From NCBI RefSeq assembly GCF_004193775.1, contig NC_041002.1:40586038-40650037 (forward strand): a stretch of 64,000 bases of DNA, given 5' to 3'. Positions 53,101 through 64,000 of the stretch are shown here, one piece after another. The position numbers and the translations under genes are program-made. This stretch comes from Glycine soja (taxonomy: Eukaryota; Streptophyta; Magnoliopsida; Fabales; Fabaceae). Under the pieces are notes generated by a model that had not been told where the DNA came from, made no database searches, and saw only the letters and a list, made by a program, of their open reading frames with translations. Each line of letters starts with the position of its first letter. Positions within the stretch are counted from its first letter, which is position 1.

Positions 53101-56100
53101 TTTGAAATAAAAAACAATTTTTATAATAATATAAAAAGAGGGTTAAAACATGATAATAAGCCCAATATAAAGATAGATCGAAGTTTGAAAGATTTGTCAT
53201 TCATTCTTTGATTTTGTCTCCTGATCATGAAATGTAGAAAAGAACTTGAAGCAAAAAAGCAAGAAATTTACAACTTACATCAAACTGAGCCACCTCTAGC
53301 ATTAACAAATATGACTTTTGGAGTGATTCCAATGAGAAACAAATTGAACATGTCAAATTCACTTGTCAAACCCACTTGCAAATTATTTTCTATTAAGAAA
53401 ACAAATAAGAGAACAAAGAATGGAAAAAATAAAATTGTACTGTAAAAATTTAAATTAAATAACAAAAACTGTAAAACATTACTATTACTATAAATTGGGG
53501 AATAATATTTATCATCCTTGGTCTTGTTAAATTTAACTTCCTCAATCCTGTATCTAGCTAGGATGATTTCTTAGACTTGAGTATAGAACGTCACCTCAAT
53601 GTTTACAACAAAAGGAAACAAGCCCAGATATCAAATTCGTAAATCAACATATAGGTCCACAGCAAAAATATTACTCTTTAAAAAAGAAGATAAAGGAAAT
53701 CTCTACATACATGAAATATGTCTCACATTATAGCCTACATTAAAAAAGAAAAATTAATCTACATTAAAAAAAATTAACCTACATAAAACCATATAATAAA
53801 AACATAGAGGAAAAAAAGAAAAAAACACTCATGCTGTTGTCTCATAGTGGCCGACGGTAGCATAACAACAACCCTAAGTTAGGGTCCGATCATCTCCTCT
53901 GTGATACCCATGATTGTGCCCTTACAAATCCCAAACCCTCTAGATATTGTCATTGAGATTGGATGTCAATTTTTAATTTTGTAGCTACAAGTGGAACACA
54001 AAGTAGAAACAGGAAAAGAAAACATCCATGTCATAGAGGGTTTCTATATAAAAGAAAACAAAAGAGAAGGGTGATAAAAAAAAAAAGGAAGAAAAAAGAA
54101 TTTTTACTTACTCCGTCATGGTGTTCAAGAGAGACAACCATTTGCTTGCAACATTGGAACAAAAACGAAAATGGTGAGTCTTTTTACAAGAAAAAAAGCA
54201 TAGATTAAGGTCAGTTTTTTCTTAAAGAAGAAAAAGGAAAAGAAGAAAGAAGACATATCTAATCATTGTGGTGATTGGCAGCATTTTAATTAACCAACGT
54301 CAGCGATCGAACAATGTGTTGGGAGAGAGAACATGTGTATTTTATTAGATAACCATCTTATTTAAAATTATTTTAAAAAAACTAATAAGCAAAATATTAA
54401 GTTGAGATTTTGATATTTGATTTTTTTTTGTATTTTGAGAATATTATAAAGGAAGAATTTGTACCACAAAAAATTACATGTCAAAAGTGTCTACAATAAC
54501 CTTTTCCCGCTTTATAATATGAGCAATCAATCAAGTGATTAAAGAGACGTTTTCTTATAAATGCAACCATTCACTCTAAAATCTCTTTTACTTTTTGCAC
54601 TTCAACTATGAAATCAAAGGCGTAAATATTATGATATAATTAATATCAAAGAAATTTATGATAATAAGAATAAAGAGGATCAAAATGCTTAACATTCGGT
54701 CTTAAATAAAAGATAATGATAAGTAAATCAATGGAATAGAAAAAGAAATAAAAATCACTGAAATTATAACAAAAGGGACCAAAATGCTAATTATCACAAC
54801 ATTTTGCTCGAGCTTATATAGAAAATTCAATTTATAAATCCAATGACTAAAAGTTAGAAAAGTAATATAATAATAACAATTCTAATTAATGGTTATAAAT
54901 AGTATTCAATTTAAAAAACAATTTCATTCTTTGTTATCACTAAATACTAATTTAATTTAACTAAACTTGTTACATGTGATTAGGTCAATGATTATATATT
55001 TATTAACATAATTAAAATCATCATTGATAATTCAGTATATTAAATTCATAAATTATATTTTGATAACTAAATTATAAATAAAGTATATTGATATATATAT
55101 ATATATAATTATTTATTTATTAATTTCCATCATTAATTATTAATTAATACTACCTCTGTTCCTATATATAAAATTCTTTCAACTAATTTACATCCATTAA
55201 AAAATGAGTTATTTTAGTTAATCACATTATTTGTCAATTATTTATATTGCTCTTCCAAAATTATCTTTATTTCTCTCTCCGTTTAATTGTTTCTCAATTA
55301 GGAGTAATTAATGTTTAACGAAAAAATATTGTAATTAATTAAGGGTATTATAATATAAAAAATAATTAATAATTAAATCAAACTTTTAGAAGATGATTTT
55401 ATAAAGAAGGAGAAACAATAAAGTGAAAATGATCTTACATATATTGACAATATGGTTAGAAAAATAGAAAGAGGAAACTAGAGAGAATTGAGAAGATTCT
55501 AATCCATTTGACATACAAGCTACATCAATTACTACTCAATTTATAGTACAATAATTCATAATTATTATATGACTAACCATTAAGTCCTTTATTTAATACA
55601 TAGACTTAATATTCTTTAAGAAAGATTTCAACTTCAAGTCTTAGTATTAAAAAAACATAATTGAGGGGCAAGATTTTACTAAAAATAACTAATCAAATTT
55701 TTCAATAAAAATTAATCATTACAAAATCAATAAATACTTTATATTAAAATAATGATCCAAAATTAATCATTACATGACTTTTCAATTAACACACTCTAAA
55801 CATAACGTCAGTAATCCTTTTGATTCTAAGTGGTTACACACTCATTCATCTTTTAAGGAGAACTCACAATCCTTCATTTTCTAATTATTATTGTCTGGAA
55901 ATATATTTTAAAGCTAATAATTTTAAAAAATGAGCAGAAGTAGTAATATAATCGTTAATGGCATTGCTCAATATTAAAATTATAAAAAAATTAATATATT
56001 TGTAAATAGTTAAAGTTTGTTCGTCTCTCACTCACACACACTATATATATATATATAATATTTTCATTTCTTCATTCTGCATTAACAACTTCATGATTTT

Positions 56101-59100
56101 TAATGGCTGCAGCATTTTAAAAGAACAAAATCTTTCGGGTATTATCTCAGCGGATCTGGTGAGATTACCCTATCTCCAACAAATGTAAGTATGGTGTAAC
56201 ATTCTTAACTTACAATCTGACTGTTATAATATACACGCTTTATTATCTTTTAATAAAATTATAATTTTTAGTTCTTGAATTTTTTTTCTTTGTTTTTAAT
56301 CTTTTAACTTGTTATTTCATCCTATTTTTAGTCTTTTAACAATTTTTCCTTTCTAACTTTTAGTTTCTAAAAGAATTAAAAATAAGGACGAAAAAATTAA
56401 ATGACTAAAAGAAAGATTAAAAATAAATTAAAAGAATGAAAAAAAAAATAAAAAATTTAAGAACTAAAAATATAAATTTAAAAATGTTTTCGGACTTAAA
56501 AGACAATTTATCTTGATATATACCTTCATTAGTATTATTTGATTTATTAATTCTTTGTCTTTAATTTATTGCAGTGACTTCACTCGGAACTACCTTAATG
56601 GTACAATTCCTAAGCAATTGGGAACCTTAAATCTCGTCAACATGTAATATATCATGCTTTGTTCCTTTGCTTTCACTCTTAATTTTCCTCCTTCATGAGT
56701 GGCCCAATTTAAAATATTAAAAAATAAATACTATTATTTGATTAGGATTCTCTTGAGGATAGAATTAAAGACAATGGTACAATAAAAAAAAAAAATTAAA
56801 GACAACGGGTTTTCGTTTTTCTCTTTTTTTTTAATGTCTCATAATTTTTTTTAATTTGTTATCTTGTCCTTATTTCCTAAAACAATGGGGAATCTAATTG
56901 TACAATTTCCCTTTTGTAAGTTCCTTTCTTGGAAACCGTCTAACTGGTCCAATCCCAAAGGAGCTTGGAAACATCACCACTCTCAAAGCTTTGTAAGTTT
57001 CTGGTTTTGTATATTAAAGTTTTTCCCTTTCTAGTTTTTCTTTTTGTGAGAGTTTAGAGGATCTGAATTTAAAATGAATAGAGTATTGGAGTTCAATCAG
57101 TTATCTGGAAGTCTTCCTCTAGAGCTTGGGAATCTTACCCAGATTGAAAAACTGTAAGCCCTTTTCAGTAGTCTCTGTATGACTTTGAATTTGGTTGATC
57201 GATATTGATTTCTGAAGCTAAGTTTATTGATCATTTGGTGCATATTCTATGCCTTCCATTCATTACTTGTTTTTCCTTTAGGCATCTAACCTCCAACAAT
57301 TTCACTGGAGAGTTACCTGCAACATTGGCTAGGCTCACAACATTGAAGGAACTGTAAGCTTTGTGCATTTAATATGTTAGATTGTATTGTATTTGACATT
57401 GAGAATGCTTAGGCCTACTCTATCTTATGCTGAAATTAACTTTATTTTGAAGAGTTGGGGAGACAAGGATCTAATTCTTAGCCATTTAATTATGGAGGTT
57501 TTGATGCCATGTCAAGAATCAACTCTCAAAGATTAGGAAGTTAGTTGAAAGATTATGTTTGGTTTTATATCTCTAACGTATTTAACTTCTATTTGTGGTT
57601 TATCCTCCTACAATGCAGTAGAATTGGCGACAATCAATTCTCTGGAGCAATACCCAATTTTATACAGAGCTGGATAAATCTTGAGATACTGTGTGATTAT
57701 ATTTTTTTCTCCTTTTCTTTAATGAACTTTAGTTGTTTTAATTTCTTTTAACGTAATGTCGCCTTATCCAAAACATATTTTTAGTGTTATGCAAGGGAGT
57801 GGTTTGAGTGGGCCAATTCCTTCTGGAATTTCAATTCTGAGAAATCTTACTGACTTGTAAGTATGATGCTCTCTAATGAACCAAGATTTAAGCATTAGCA
57901 TGCTTTTTATTGTATAAGTGATTAAAATATGATATGCAGGAGGGTCACCGACTTGAATGGATCTGATTCACGGTTTCCACAACTTAATAATATGACAAAC
58001 TTGTTAACACTGTGAGTCAGATGATTTGATTATGATTATTATTTTTATTATTCAAGTTATTGTCTTGATAAGAAAGTGTTTCAGGGAATGAAAATAAAGA
58101 TATGCTTATGTGTTGTTGCTATCACTTTGCATATTGTATGATTGGTTGCCAGAATATTGAGGAGTGTCAACATTATTGGATCCTTGCCAGAGAATCTTGG
58201 AAAATTGACTAATTTGGAAGTATTGTAAGTGGTGGTTTATTTTCTTTTCCTTTATGTTCTTTTTAAGATGATAAATCTCAATTTTTATTGTCATATTTTA
58301 GTATATTTAGAGTTAAAATATGAGTTTGAGTCTAACTCAACCCCAAAAACTAACTCAGTGGTGAGGGTTGTCCTCTACTTATATATTCTATCTTGGCACT
58401 ATTTTTAGCCAATGTGAAACTTGGGTTTTTTTTTTTTCAATATTTAGAAGCTTGTAAAAGTCTTGCATTTTACTCTCACTGATTTGGTGAAGAACTTAAA
58501 ACATAATTGTTGTATGCACTACATTATAGGAGCTATGTTTTATGTTCCTTTAATTTAATTTTCCCATTAGAAAAGAACATATTCTGACCGTAATTTCTTT
58601 TCTAGAGATGTTAGCTACAACAAATTAACTGGACCAATTCCAAGCATTTTTGGTGATCTTCCGCACTTGAATATGCTGTAAGAAATTTTCCATAATTTTT
58701 CTATATTTTTACACCAAAATAATCTCATACATTTCTGAGTAGCTAGGAAGTGCTATTCTATTTCATTAAACTTTGTTCAGTTTTAGTTTGAAATGGTAAA
58801 AGTTCTAACTGGGTTATTTTGGATAGACATACAGTATCATGGCATGAATTTGCTAACTGTTCGCCAATATGTTTGTTCAACTAAAGACTTAAACATATCG
58901 GTGTTTCTGTAGTCTTTTTATTTGGAATGGACACATACACCCCTCATTTGACTTTGCTTGAATGTTCAGAACAATGTATTTAACCCTTTGAAAGAAATTT
59001 TTCTCCATATGCTTCTATTTTTGGAGGAAAAAAGCAATAGAAAATAAAGAAAAATTGATAGGAAAAGCAATAAGTGGAATTAAGGAGTAGCAAAGCAGAA

Positions 59101-61722
59101 AAAGATATCGGTGACTGGAATTTTTGTCATTCATTTATGTTGGTCACTGAATTGAAACTAATATTGGTGAGGTAAAACTAGATAAATCCTTGAAGACAGT
59201 CCACGTAATTTTGAATATAGTTCACTAGTCTATTTGTCATTTTTCTATCAATAATTTGAGTTATATTAATTGACTTGATATTTGCTTTGCTAGTTTTTTA
59301 GAAGGGAATCATCTCACTGGATCGCTGCCTCGGTTGATAGATAGACCTCACTATGTGTGAGTTACCTTTCAAATGCTACCTATATGATTTATTAGTTTAG
59401 TAATTCAAGTATTTTGACTGATAAAATGGTGCCCTTGCACTAATTATTTGTTCCTTTTGTGCATAACTTTGGCATAGTGCTTTTAGTGCAAAATATGCAG
59501 AAAAATTCTAACTTCGTCCTTGGGAAGAGATAAGAATCCTTTGATCTTTTCATTAAACAAAAAAAGTAAAAATAGAAAACACTCCCATATATTAGAGACA
59601 AATAATCTGAGTACATTTGGATAGATTTTATAGAAAAGAAAATTCAAGCTTGTATCATTGTCTTTCTTTTTTGTATTTTGACAGTAACGCTATTTCTCCC
59701 TTGCCTCGTTGTACTATAAAATCCATATGACAAAAACAAAATTTTGAATATGAAGAAAAAAGGTCTTGGTAATTATTACATGCTATACTCTGCTTTTGTT
59801 TCTTTTAGCATGATGTAGGCAATAACATTTTTTTTTATAGATAAACTGAATCATTCGGGGAACAAATGATCCAGAGCAACTATGGTAATGTTGAATATAA
59901 AGTAGAAGAAAAAAGCCATTGTGGTGTTTTTTCACTATTCTATTAGTTATTAAAAGTTTATTTAGTTATTTTGCTATAGAAGAAATAATATTAGAGTGTA
60001 TAGAAAATTAGTTCAACCAATGAGGAGGATAAGATGTCGGCTTTACTAAGAATTTACCAATATCTTCCACTCTCTCAAATAGAGAGAAACAAAGAAAACA
60101 AAAAGCTAAAGAAGCTTGCAAATCTATCTTGTTATCAGAAAGAGATTTCCACAAGAGGAAGACGTGACTTTAGAGTCTTATCATATAATGGATCTAAAGA
60201 ATCTCACTTGAGCATTCTGCTCCATCGATATACATCAAAGAGCTAAATCAGCTTCACATTGACATAAGGCTTCACCGTCCTTATTCTTACCAAAACCTTT
60301 GAACTTCACCAAAAGTAACTGCTCCAAACTGAGGAACTAATCCAATGTTTTCCAAAAGAACAAAACTTAGCTTATGATGTTAGGTACTTTTGGTCTTCTC
60401 CATCAAAATTGGAGTTTTATCTTGGAAATCCATGTCAGCATTTAATGTTGAGTTTAATTGCGTGAGTTATTAAGGTAAAACATCCCTAAAAGCATCTATC
60501 CAACTACATATAAGTTTTGTCTTTGCCATAACTCCAATCTGATTATTCCACAAGTAGTACTTGACAATGTAAAAATATATGACATGTAAGAAGAAAGAGC
60601 TGTGTGAGGCCTATAGATCTGTAGCATGTTTGTACTTTTAGTCTCATTAAGTATAGCTGGTGCTAACAAATATTTGACTTCATATGTTGGCTGTAGCCAT
60701 TGTTGAGAGAAAGATACTCTTTGTCTTGATCAGTTGGTAAGAACTTTGGGAGAACCACACCGCAAAACTTAGCCATTGTAGTTGGAGAGTGTAAGGTCTT
60801 ATAAACCCTACAATAGAATCCCATACCTAATTGGCTCCTGATAGCCCACCACACACTATAGCCTTAGTGTCCACCTGCATTGCTCACGATGCCAATTGAT
60901 AAGAATCTTGGGAGAACCACACCACAAAGGATAGATAAGGTTTTATAAATTTCCTATTGCTATTAATGATTATTAATAAGATCACCAATAGAATTCCATT
61001 TTTGTTGAGTCTGATTTTGGTTCCTGTATGCTTTCCTATGGAAGTGATGCATGTTAATTTTATTAATAAAAATATGTTACTAAGCAATTGCTGTCATAAT
61101 ATTTTCTTCTTTTAGCTACTCATAAACTTTTTGATATTTTGTTGCTGGAATTTTTTTCCGTACTTCGTTATAGTTGTATGCTCTATGCTCAATTCAATAG
61201 TTGATAAGTAGCTCATAGCGGACCATTTTGATTTTCCCTTTGATGGAATCTCCTATTAAGACTTTTAGAATTCTTAATCAAGTCCATGAAGTCAACATCT
61301 TGTGTGATCTTAGTTTCTAAATCACACATTATATGAACCTTATACAGAGATCTCTCATATAACAATCTTAGCATCGGCAACAACATAGAGGAGCTACAGT
61401 GTCAACGGGAAACTGTGTAAGACTCCTTGCAGTTTCATACTTTTATTTTTCTTTATTTTTAATTTTGTAGTTTTAAGAAGCTATCTAAGCCTTGACCATT
61501 TACCATATGCCTCAGGAACTTGTTTGCTTCATTTTCTAATGGAAACAGCTTGTAAGTTTAATGTTCTTAATTCTATATTTTTTTATACTAAATATTAACA
61601 AGTTTATACAGGTTATAATGTGTGCTGATTTATCACCCCTACCTCACTCCATTCTTCCTTTGTAACTTTATTTTATTTTTTCAGAGGAAATGTTTCATGT
61701 TTGTCAAACATTCCGTGTAAAA
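50166..61722 (+). CDS. LRR receptor-like kinase (subfamily VIII-2 type), N-terminal part
   Basis: Plasma-membrane receptor kinase of the LRR-malectin type (LIK1/At1g53440-like). Exon 1 (50166-50259) encodes a signal peptide (GFSLLFLLPLCFASLAVGA). Exon 2 (50629-50785) has the N-cap Cys pair (VDPCDGKSNW, CNCSFVNHTCHVV). Then come LRR exons 56113-56184, 56575-56643 (69 nt), 56921-56992, 57082-57153, 57282-57353, 57619-57690, 57785-57856, 57940-58011, 58153-58224 and 58606-58677, nearly all exactly 72 nt with phase-2 introns; then 59294-59356, 61516-61551 and 61685-61722. Motifs such as NLSGIISADL, YLNGTIPKQLG, RLTGPIPKELG and KLTGPIPSIFG are typical plant LRRs. No stop interrupts 368 codons. Malectin, membrane and kinase exons are not in the window. 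The expected DLSYNNFT block after exon 13 is missing. The gene may continue beyond 64000 past the copia insertion. Confidence 0.88.
51156..51553. mobile_element. Stowaway-type MITE with TA target duplication
   Basis: Terminal inverted repeats CTCCCTCCCATCTTATATAT (left) and the complement of ATATATAGGACTAGAGGGAG (right) agree over about 25 bp with few mismatches. TA lies on both sides (51154-51155, 51554-51555). It is 398 bp, non-coding, in intron 2 of the LRR-RLK. Confidence 0.8.
52205..52380. repeat. Long near-perfect inverted repeat (hairpin)
   Basis: Two arms meeting near 52289: GCAATGATAATAACATAATC (left) and its complement GATTATGTTATTATCATTGC (right), extending outward through ATTTAATTATAAATAAAAAT and its weaker partner. 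About 85 bp per arm with almost no loop. It may be a foldback MITE; termini and TSD are not clear. Confidence 0.75.
59357..61515. other. Intron 13 of the LRR-RLK
   Basis: AT-rich intron. Repeated blocks CTTTGGGAGAACCACACC (about 60740) and CTTGGGAGAACCACACCAC (about 60905) form a short direct duplication about 165 bp apart, perhaps of a decayed element. Chance ORFs (60034-60246, 60663-61087) are not recognised. Confidence 0.4.
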
Positions 61723-61809
61723 GTAAGTTGATTTATCTTGGTTTTCACTATAGACTATTAGTTGTTATTATTTTGACATTTGAAATGGTTGGTTTTTAAT
61801 GTATTTATA

Positions 61810-62085
61810 CCTTCTTTTTTTTTTTTTTTTGAACTTAGAGATACAATAACAAAGGGATATCTCTCGTTACACTAGATTGCCAAACTTTTTATATAAGAAA
61901 AAAAGTTGTTGTAGGAGTAGGATACTAAACCTCACTATTAAGTTACAATGGTGTTATAAAACCGAAGAAATGTGATATCATCCTAAATAACTAAGCTTGA
62001 GCCTTGATGCCTTGATGCCTTAAGTTAGTCTTTTGTGATGATTCCAGCCAGGAAAGGTTATTGAAAATTTTCCAGTGACAGTGGA
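61810..62085 (-). mobile_element. Possible truncated retroposon 3' end with oligo-T
   Basis: A run of about 17 T at 61814-61830 followed by GAACTTAGAGATACAATAAC suggests a minus-strand LINE or SINE 3' tail. No coding region is seen; termini and TSD could not be fixed. Confidence 0.35.
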
Positions 62086-62496
62086 CAATGGTGTTTTGTG
62101 TTGGATAAAATGGCTACACTCCTGGAGGGAGGGGTGAATAGGTGTGTTCAAAACATTATAAAAAAAATCCTCTTTAATTTTTCAAAAACATTTTGAAATT
62201 TTTTTTCAGACTTTTTAATAAATAAAAGCTTGCTTTGGATAGATCCATGTATAAAAAAATATTTTGAATCAATGATGACTAAGTGATGCTTTTGAAATTT
62301 CCTTGAGTTCTTGGGTTCAGTTTCATATCAGCTTAATCTTTAACAATTACAGTTAACTAAAGCATGTTAAAAAACCAAACTCAATAGAAAGAATTTTAAG
62401 GAGAGAGAGAAAGAATTGCACAATGATTTTTATACTGGTTTAATAACAGCCTATGATCAAATAACCTGAGTTTGGATTTACATTAATCAAACACTA
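62086..62496 (+). repeat. Unclassified LTR-like repeat debris
   Basis: Contains TGGCTACACTCCTGGAGGGA, GGTGAATAGGTGTGTTCAAA and TTTTTATACTGGTTTAATAA. The last resembles the TTTATACTGGTTCGGCC motif of the repeat at 850-1790. No gene is seen; the call rests on this resemblance. Confidence 0.35.
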
Positions 62497-62650
62497 TGAT
62501 TACAAACAAACTTACAAACAATATTGAAACAGTTGAAATATTTTGTAATATATATTTTAATTGTACAAGGAAACAGAATAATTATATACGGACAGAATTA
62601 GTTACTGCCAGTTAAGAGCTGTAAATGCTATATTTTACACCCTGTCAACA
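62497..62650 (-). repeat. Putative 3' LTR of the copia element
   Basis: On minus it begins TGTTGACAGGG right after the polypurine tract and can end ...TGTAATCA, giving TG...CA ends and 154 bp. This is short for copia but acceptable. It cannot be checked against the 5' LTR, which is outside the window. Confidence 0.45.
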
Positions 62651-64000
62651 CTCCCCCTCAAGCTGGCTTAAAGATATCCTCCATAGACAGCTTGCTAGTG
62701 ATGTTGTCAAATGATTTTTTGGGTAATCCTTTGGTTAAGATGTCTGCTGATTGTTCTGTAGTGGGAATATATGTAATACAGATCTGCCCCCTTTCTATCT
62801 TCTCTTTGATGAAGTGTTTATCAACTTCGATATGCTTGGTCCTATCATGTAGGACTGGGTTATGTGCAATAGATATTGCTGACTTGTTGTCACAATATAG
62901 TTTTATTGGAGGAGAACTATGAACCTTTAATTCTTGTAGAAGTTTTTTCACCCATAATGTTTCACAAATTCCATGAGCAAGTGCTCTAAATTCAGCTTCT
63001 GCACTACTCCTTGCTACAACACTCTGTTTTTTGCTTCAACTAACTAAGTTTCCTCCAACAAAGGTGCAATAGCCTGATGTTGATCTTCGGTCTGTCACAC
63101 TCCCAGCCCAGTCCGCATCAGTGTAGCCTTTTCTACCTGAAGATGTCCATGGTTTTTATAAAGAAGTCCCCTTCCAGGTGATCCCTTAAAATATCTTAGG
63201 ATTCTGAAAGCTGCCTCCAAGTGTTCATGTCCTGGTGCATGCATAAACTGACTTACCATGCTTACAGCAAAGGCTATGTCTGGACGCGTGTGAGATAGAT
63301 ATATTAGCCTCCCCACTAGTCGCTGGTATCTTCCTTTGTCCACCATATTTTCTGTTTCAGCTGATTGTAGTTTTAAGTTGGGCTCCATGGGTGTTTCTGC
63401 AGCCTTGCATCCAAGTAATCCTGTTTCTTTTAAAAGATCCAGAATATACTTTCACTGGTTCATAAAGATACCTTCCTTTGATCTTGCAAATTCAATTCCA
63501 AGGAAGTATTTCAATGGGCCAAGTTCCTTGATATCAAAAGCTTTAGCAAGTTTCTCCCTCAAATTTTTGAGTTCCAAACTATCATCACCTGTCAGAATAA
63601 TATCATCAACATAAACAATCAAGATAGCAATCTTATTATTTGTTGAATGTTTATAGAACAATGTGTGATCAGCTTGGCTTTGGATATATCCAAGCCCTTT
63701 TACCACTGTTCCAAACCTTTCAAACCATGCTCTTGGAGATTGTTTCAGCCCATATAATGACTTCTTTAGTCTACACACCTTATTTCTTCCAAGTTCTTCA
63801 AATCCCAGGGGAAGGCTCATAAACACTTCTTCCTCTAGTTCTCCATTCAAGAAAGCATTCTTTACATCCAATTGATGTAAAGGCCAGTTGCAATTTGCAG
63901 CAAGGGATAGAAGAATTCGAACAGAGTTAAGTTTAGCGACTGGAGCAAAAGTCTCCTGATAGTCTACTCCGTAAGTTTGGGTGAATCCCTTTGCTACTAA
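62497..64000 (-). mobile_element. Copia retrotransposon, 3' part, minus strand, decayed
   Basis: On the minus strand: reverse transcriptase (DVKNAFLNGELEEEVFMSLP, RLKKSLYGLKQSPRAWFERF, YVDDIILTGDD, GPLKYFLGIE) from the window end to 63452; the connection region (KGRYQRLVGRLIYLSHTRPD, ILRYFKGSPGRGL) 63388-63140; and RNase H (KLYCDNKSAISIAHNPVLHD, HIEVDKHFIKEKIERGQI, SADILTKGLP) 62951-62661. A polypurine tract TGAGGGGGAG is at 62660-62651, followed by a probable short LTR (TGTTGACAGG ... TGTAATCA, 62650-62497, 154 bp). A stop after MNQ (about 63454), a frameshift near 63140 and a TGA near 63035 show decay. The 5' part is outside the window. Confidence 0.85.

Larger units (their letters stand above)
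50786..56112. other. Intron 2 of the LRR-RLK, 5.3 kb, very AT-rich
   Basis: Holds a MITE (51156-51553), a long inverted repeat (52205-52380) and AT-rich filler. Chance ORFs at 52828 and 53227 resemble nothing I know. A GC-richer block at 53820-54310 (GTGGCCGACGG, CTAAGTTAGGGTCCG) may be a fragment of another element. Another CTACCTCTGTTCCTATATAT near 55150 resembles a Stowaway terminus without a visible partner. Confidence 0.5.

Noticed and set aside
53227..53445. ORF of 72 codons in LRR-RLK intron 2
   Set aside because: AT-rich chance frame with an equal-length antisense ORF; no motif and no codon bias.
55140..55180. Possible second Stowaway terminus (CTACCTCTGTTCC)
   Set aside because: No complementary partner terminus or TA-flanked end was found nearby.

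Overview
This is plant nuclear DNA, most likely from soybean (Glycine) or a close relative. The reasons are plant-type introns, plant-only gene families, and repeat styles I remember as typical of soybean (TAATCGATTA palindromes, GGATCAACTTGATCC palindromes, AACATCGGTT subterminal arrays). The species call rests on memory, not on a search. The window is mostly nested transposable elements around one intact host gene and the 5' part of another.

Layout. (1) 1-11484: right-hand part of a CACTA-type element carrying broken, intron-containing fragments of four unrelated host genes: a DUF1639 gene (minus strand), then NDC80 (kinetochore), UPF1 (nonsense-mediated decay helicase) and NAA35/MAK10 (NatC acetyltransferase subunit), the last three all on the plus strand. 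Later insertions (an LTR-type repeat, a 2.5 kb repeat, a MITE) interrupt it. (2) 11485-12806: LTR leader debris. (3) 12807-23427: a complete 10.6 kb Mutator-like element (MULE) with a perfect 9-bp target duplication. It carries a plant mobile domain (PMD) gene, an intact 260-residue ORF of unknown function, and a FAR1-MULE-SWIM-OTU transposase with several stop codons. (4) 24080-31190: the host gene AUG7 (augmin subunit 7) on the minus strand, ten coding exons, all joined in frame, 330 residues.

(5) 32100-46000: a copia-type gag remnant cut in two by a 12.8 kb CACTA element (33024-45803, TSD GTT). Inside that element are a 3' remnant of the TNP2 transposase gene, at least three dead LINE pieces, a 1.6 kb double foldback of captured sequence, and a Transposase_24/Ulp1-protease gene. 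(6) 46000-49400: pieces of another LTR-type retroelement family, with a plant-transposon-protein ORF on the minus strand. (7) 50166-61722: the signal peptide and LRR part of an LRR receptor-like kinase, exons mostly exactly 72 nt. Its malectin and kinase exons are not seen; a decayed copia element (62497 to the window end, minus strand) lies where they would follow.

How the parts relate: only AUG7 and the LRR-RLK look like working host genes. The rest is transposons capturing, nesting in and disabling one another. Two features are the least explained by standard annotation: paired TAATCGATTA palindromes held at a 21-bp period in three separated repeats, and the MULE that combines a PMD protein, a beta-grasp-like ORF and an OTU-fused transposase.
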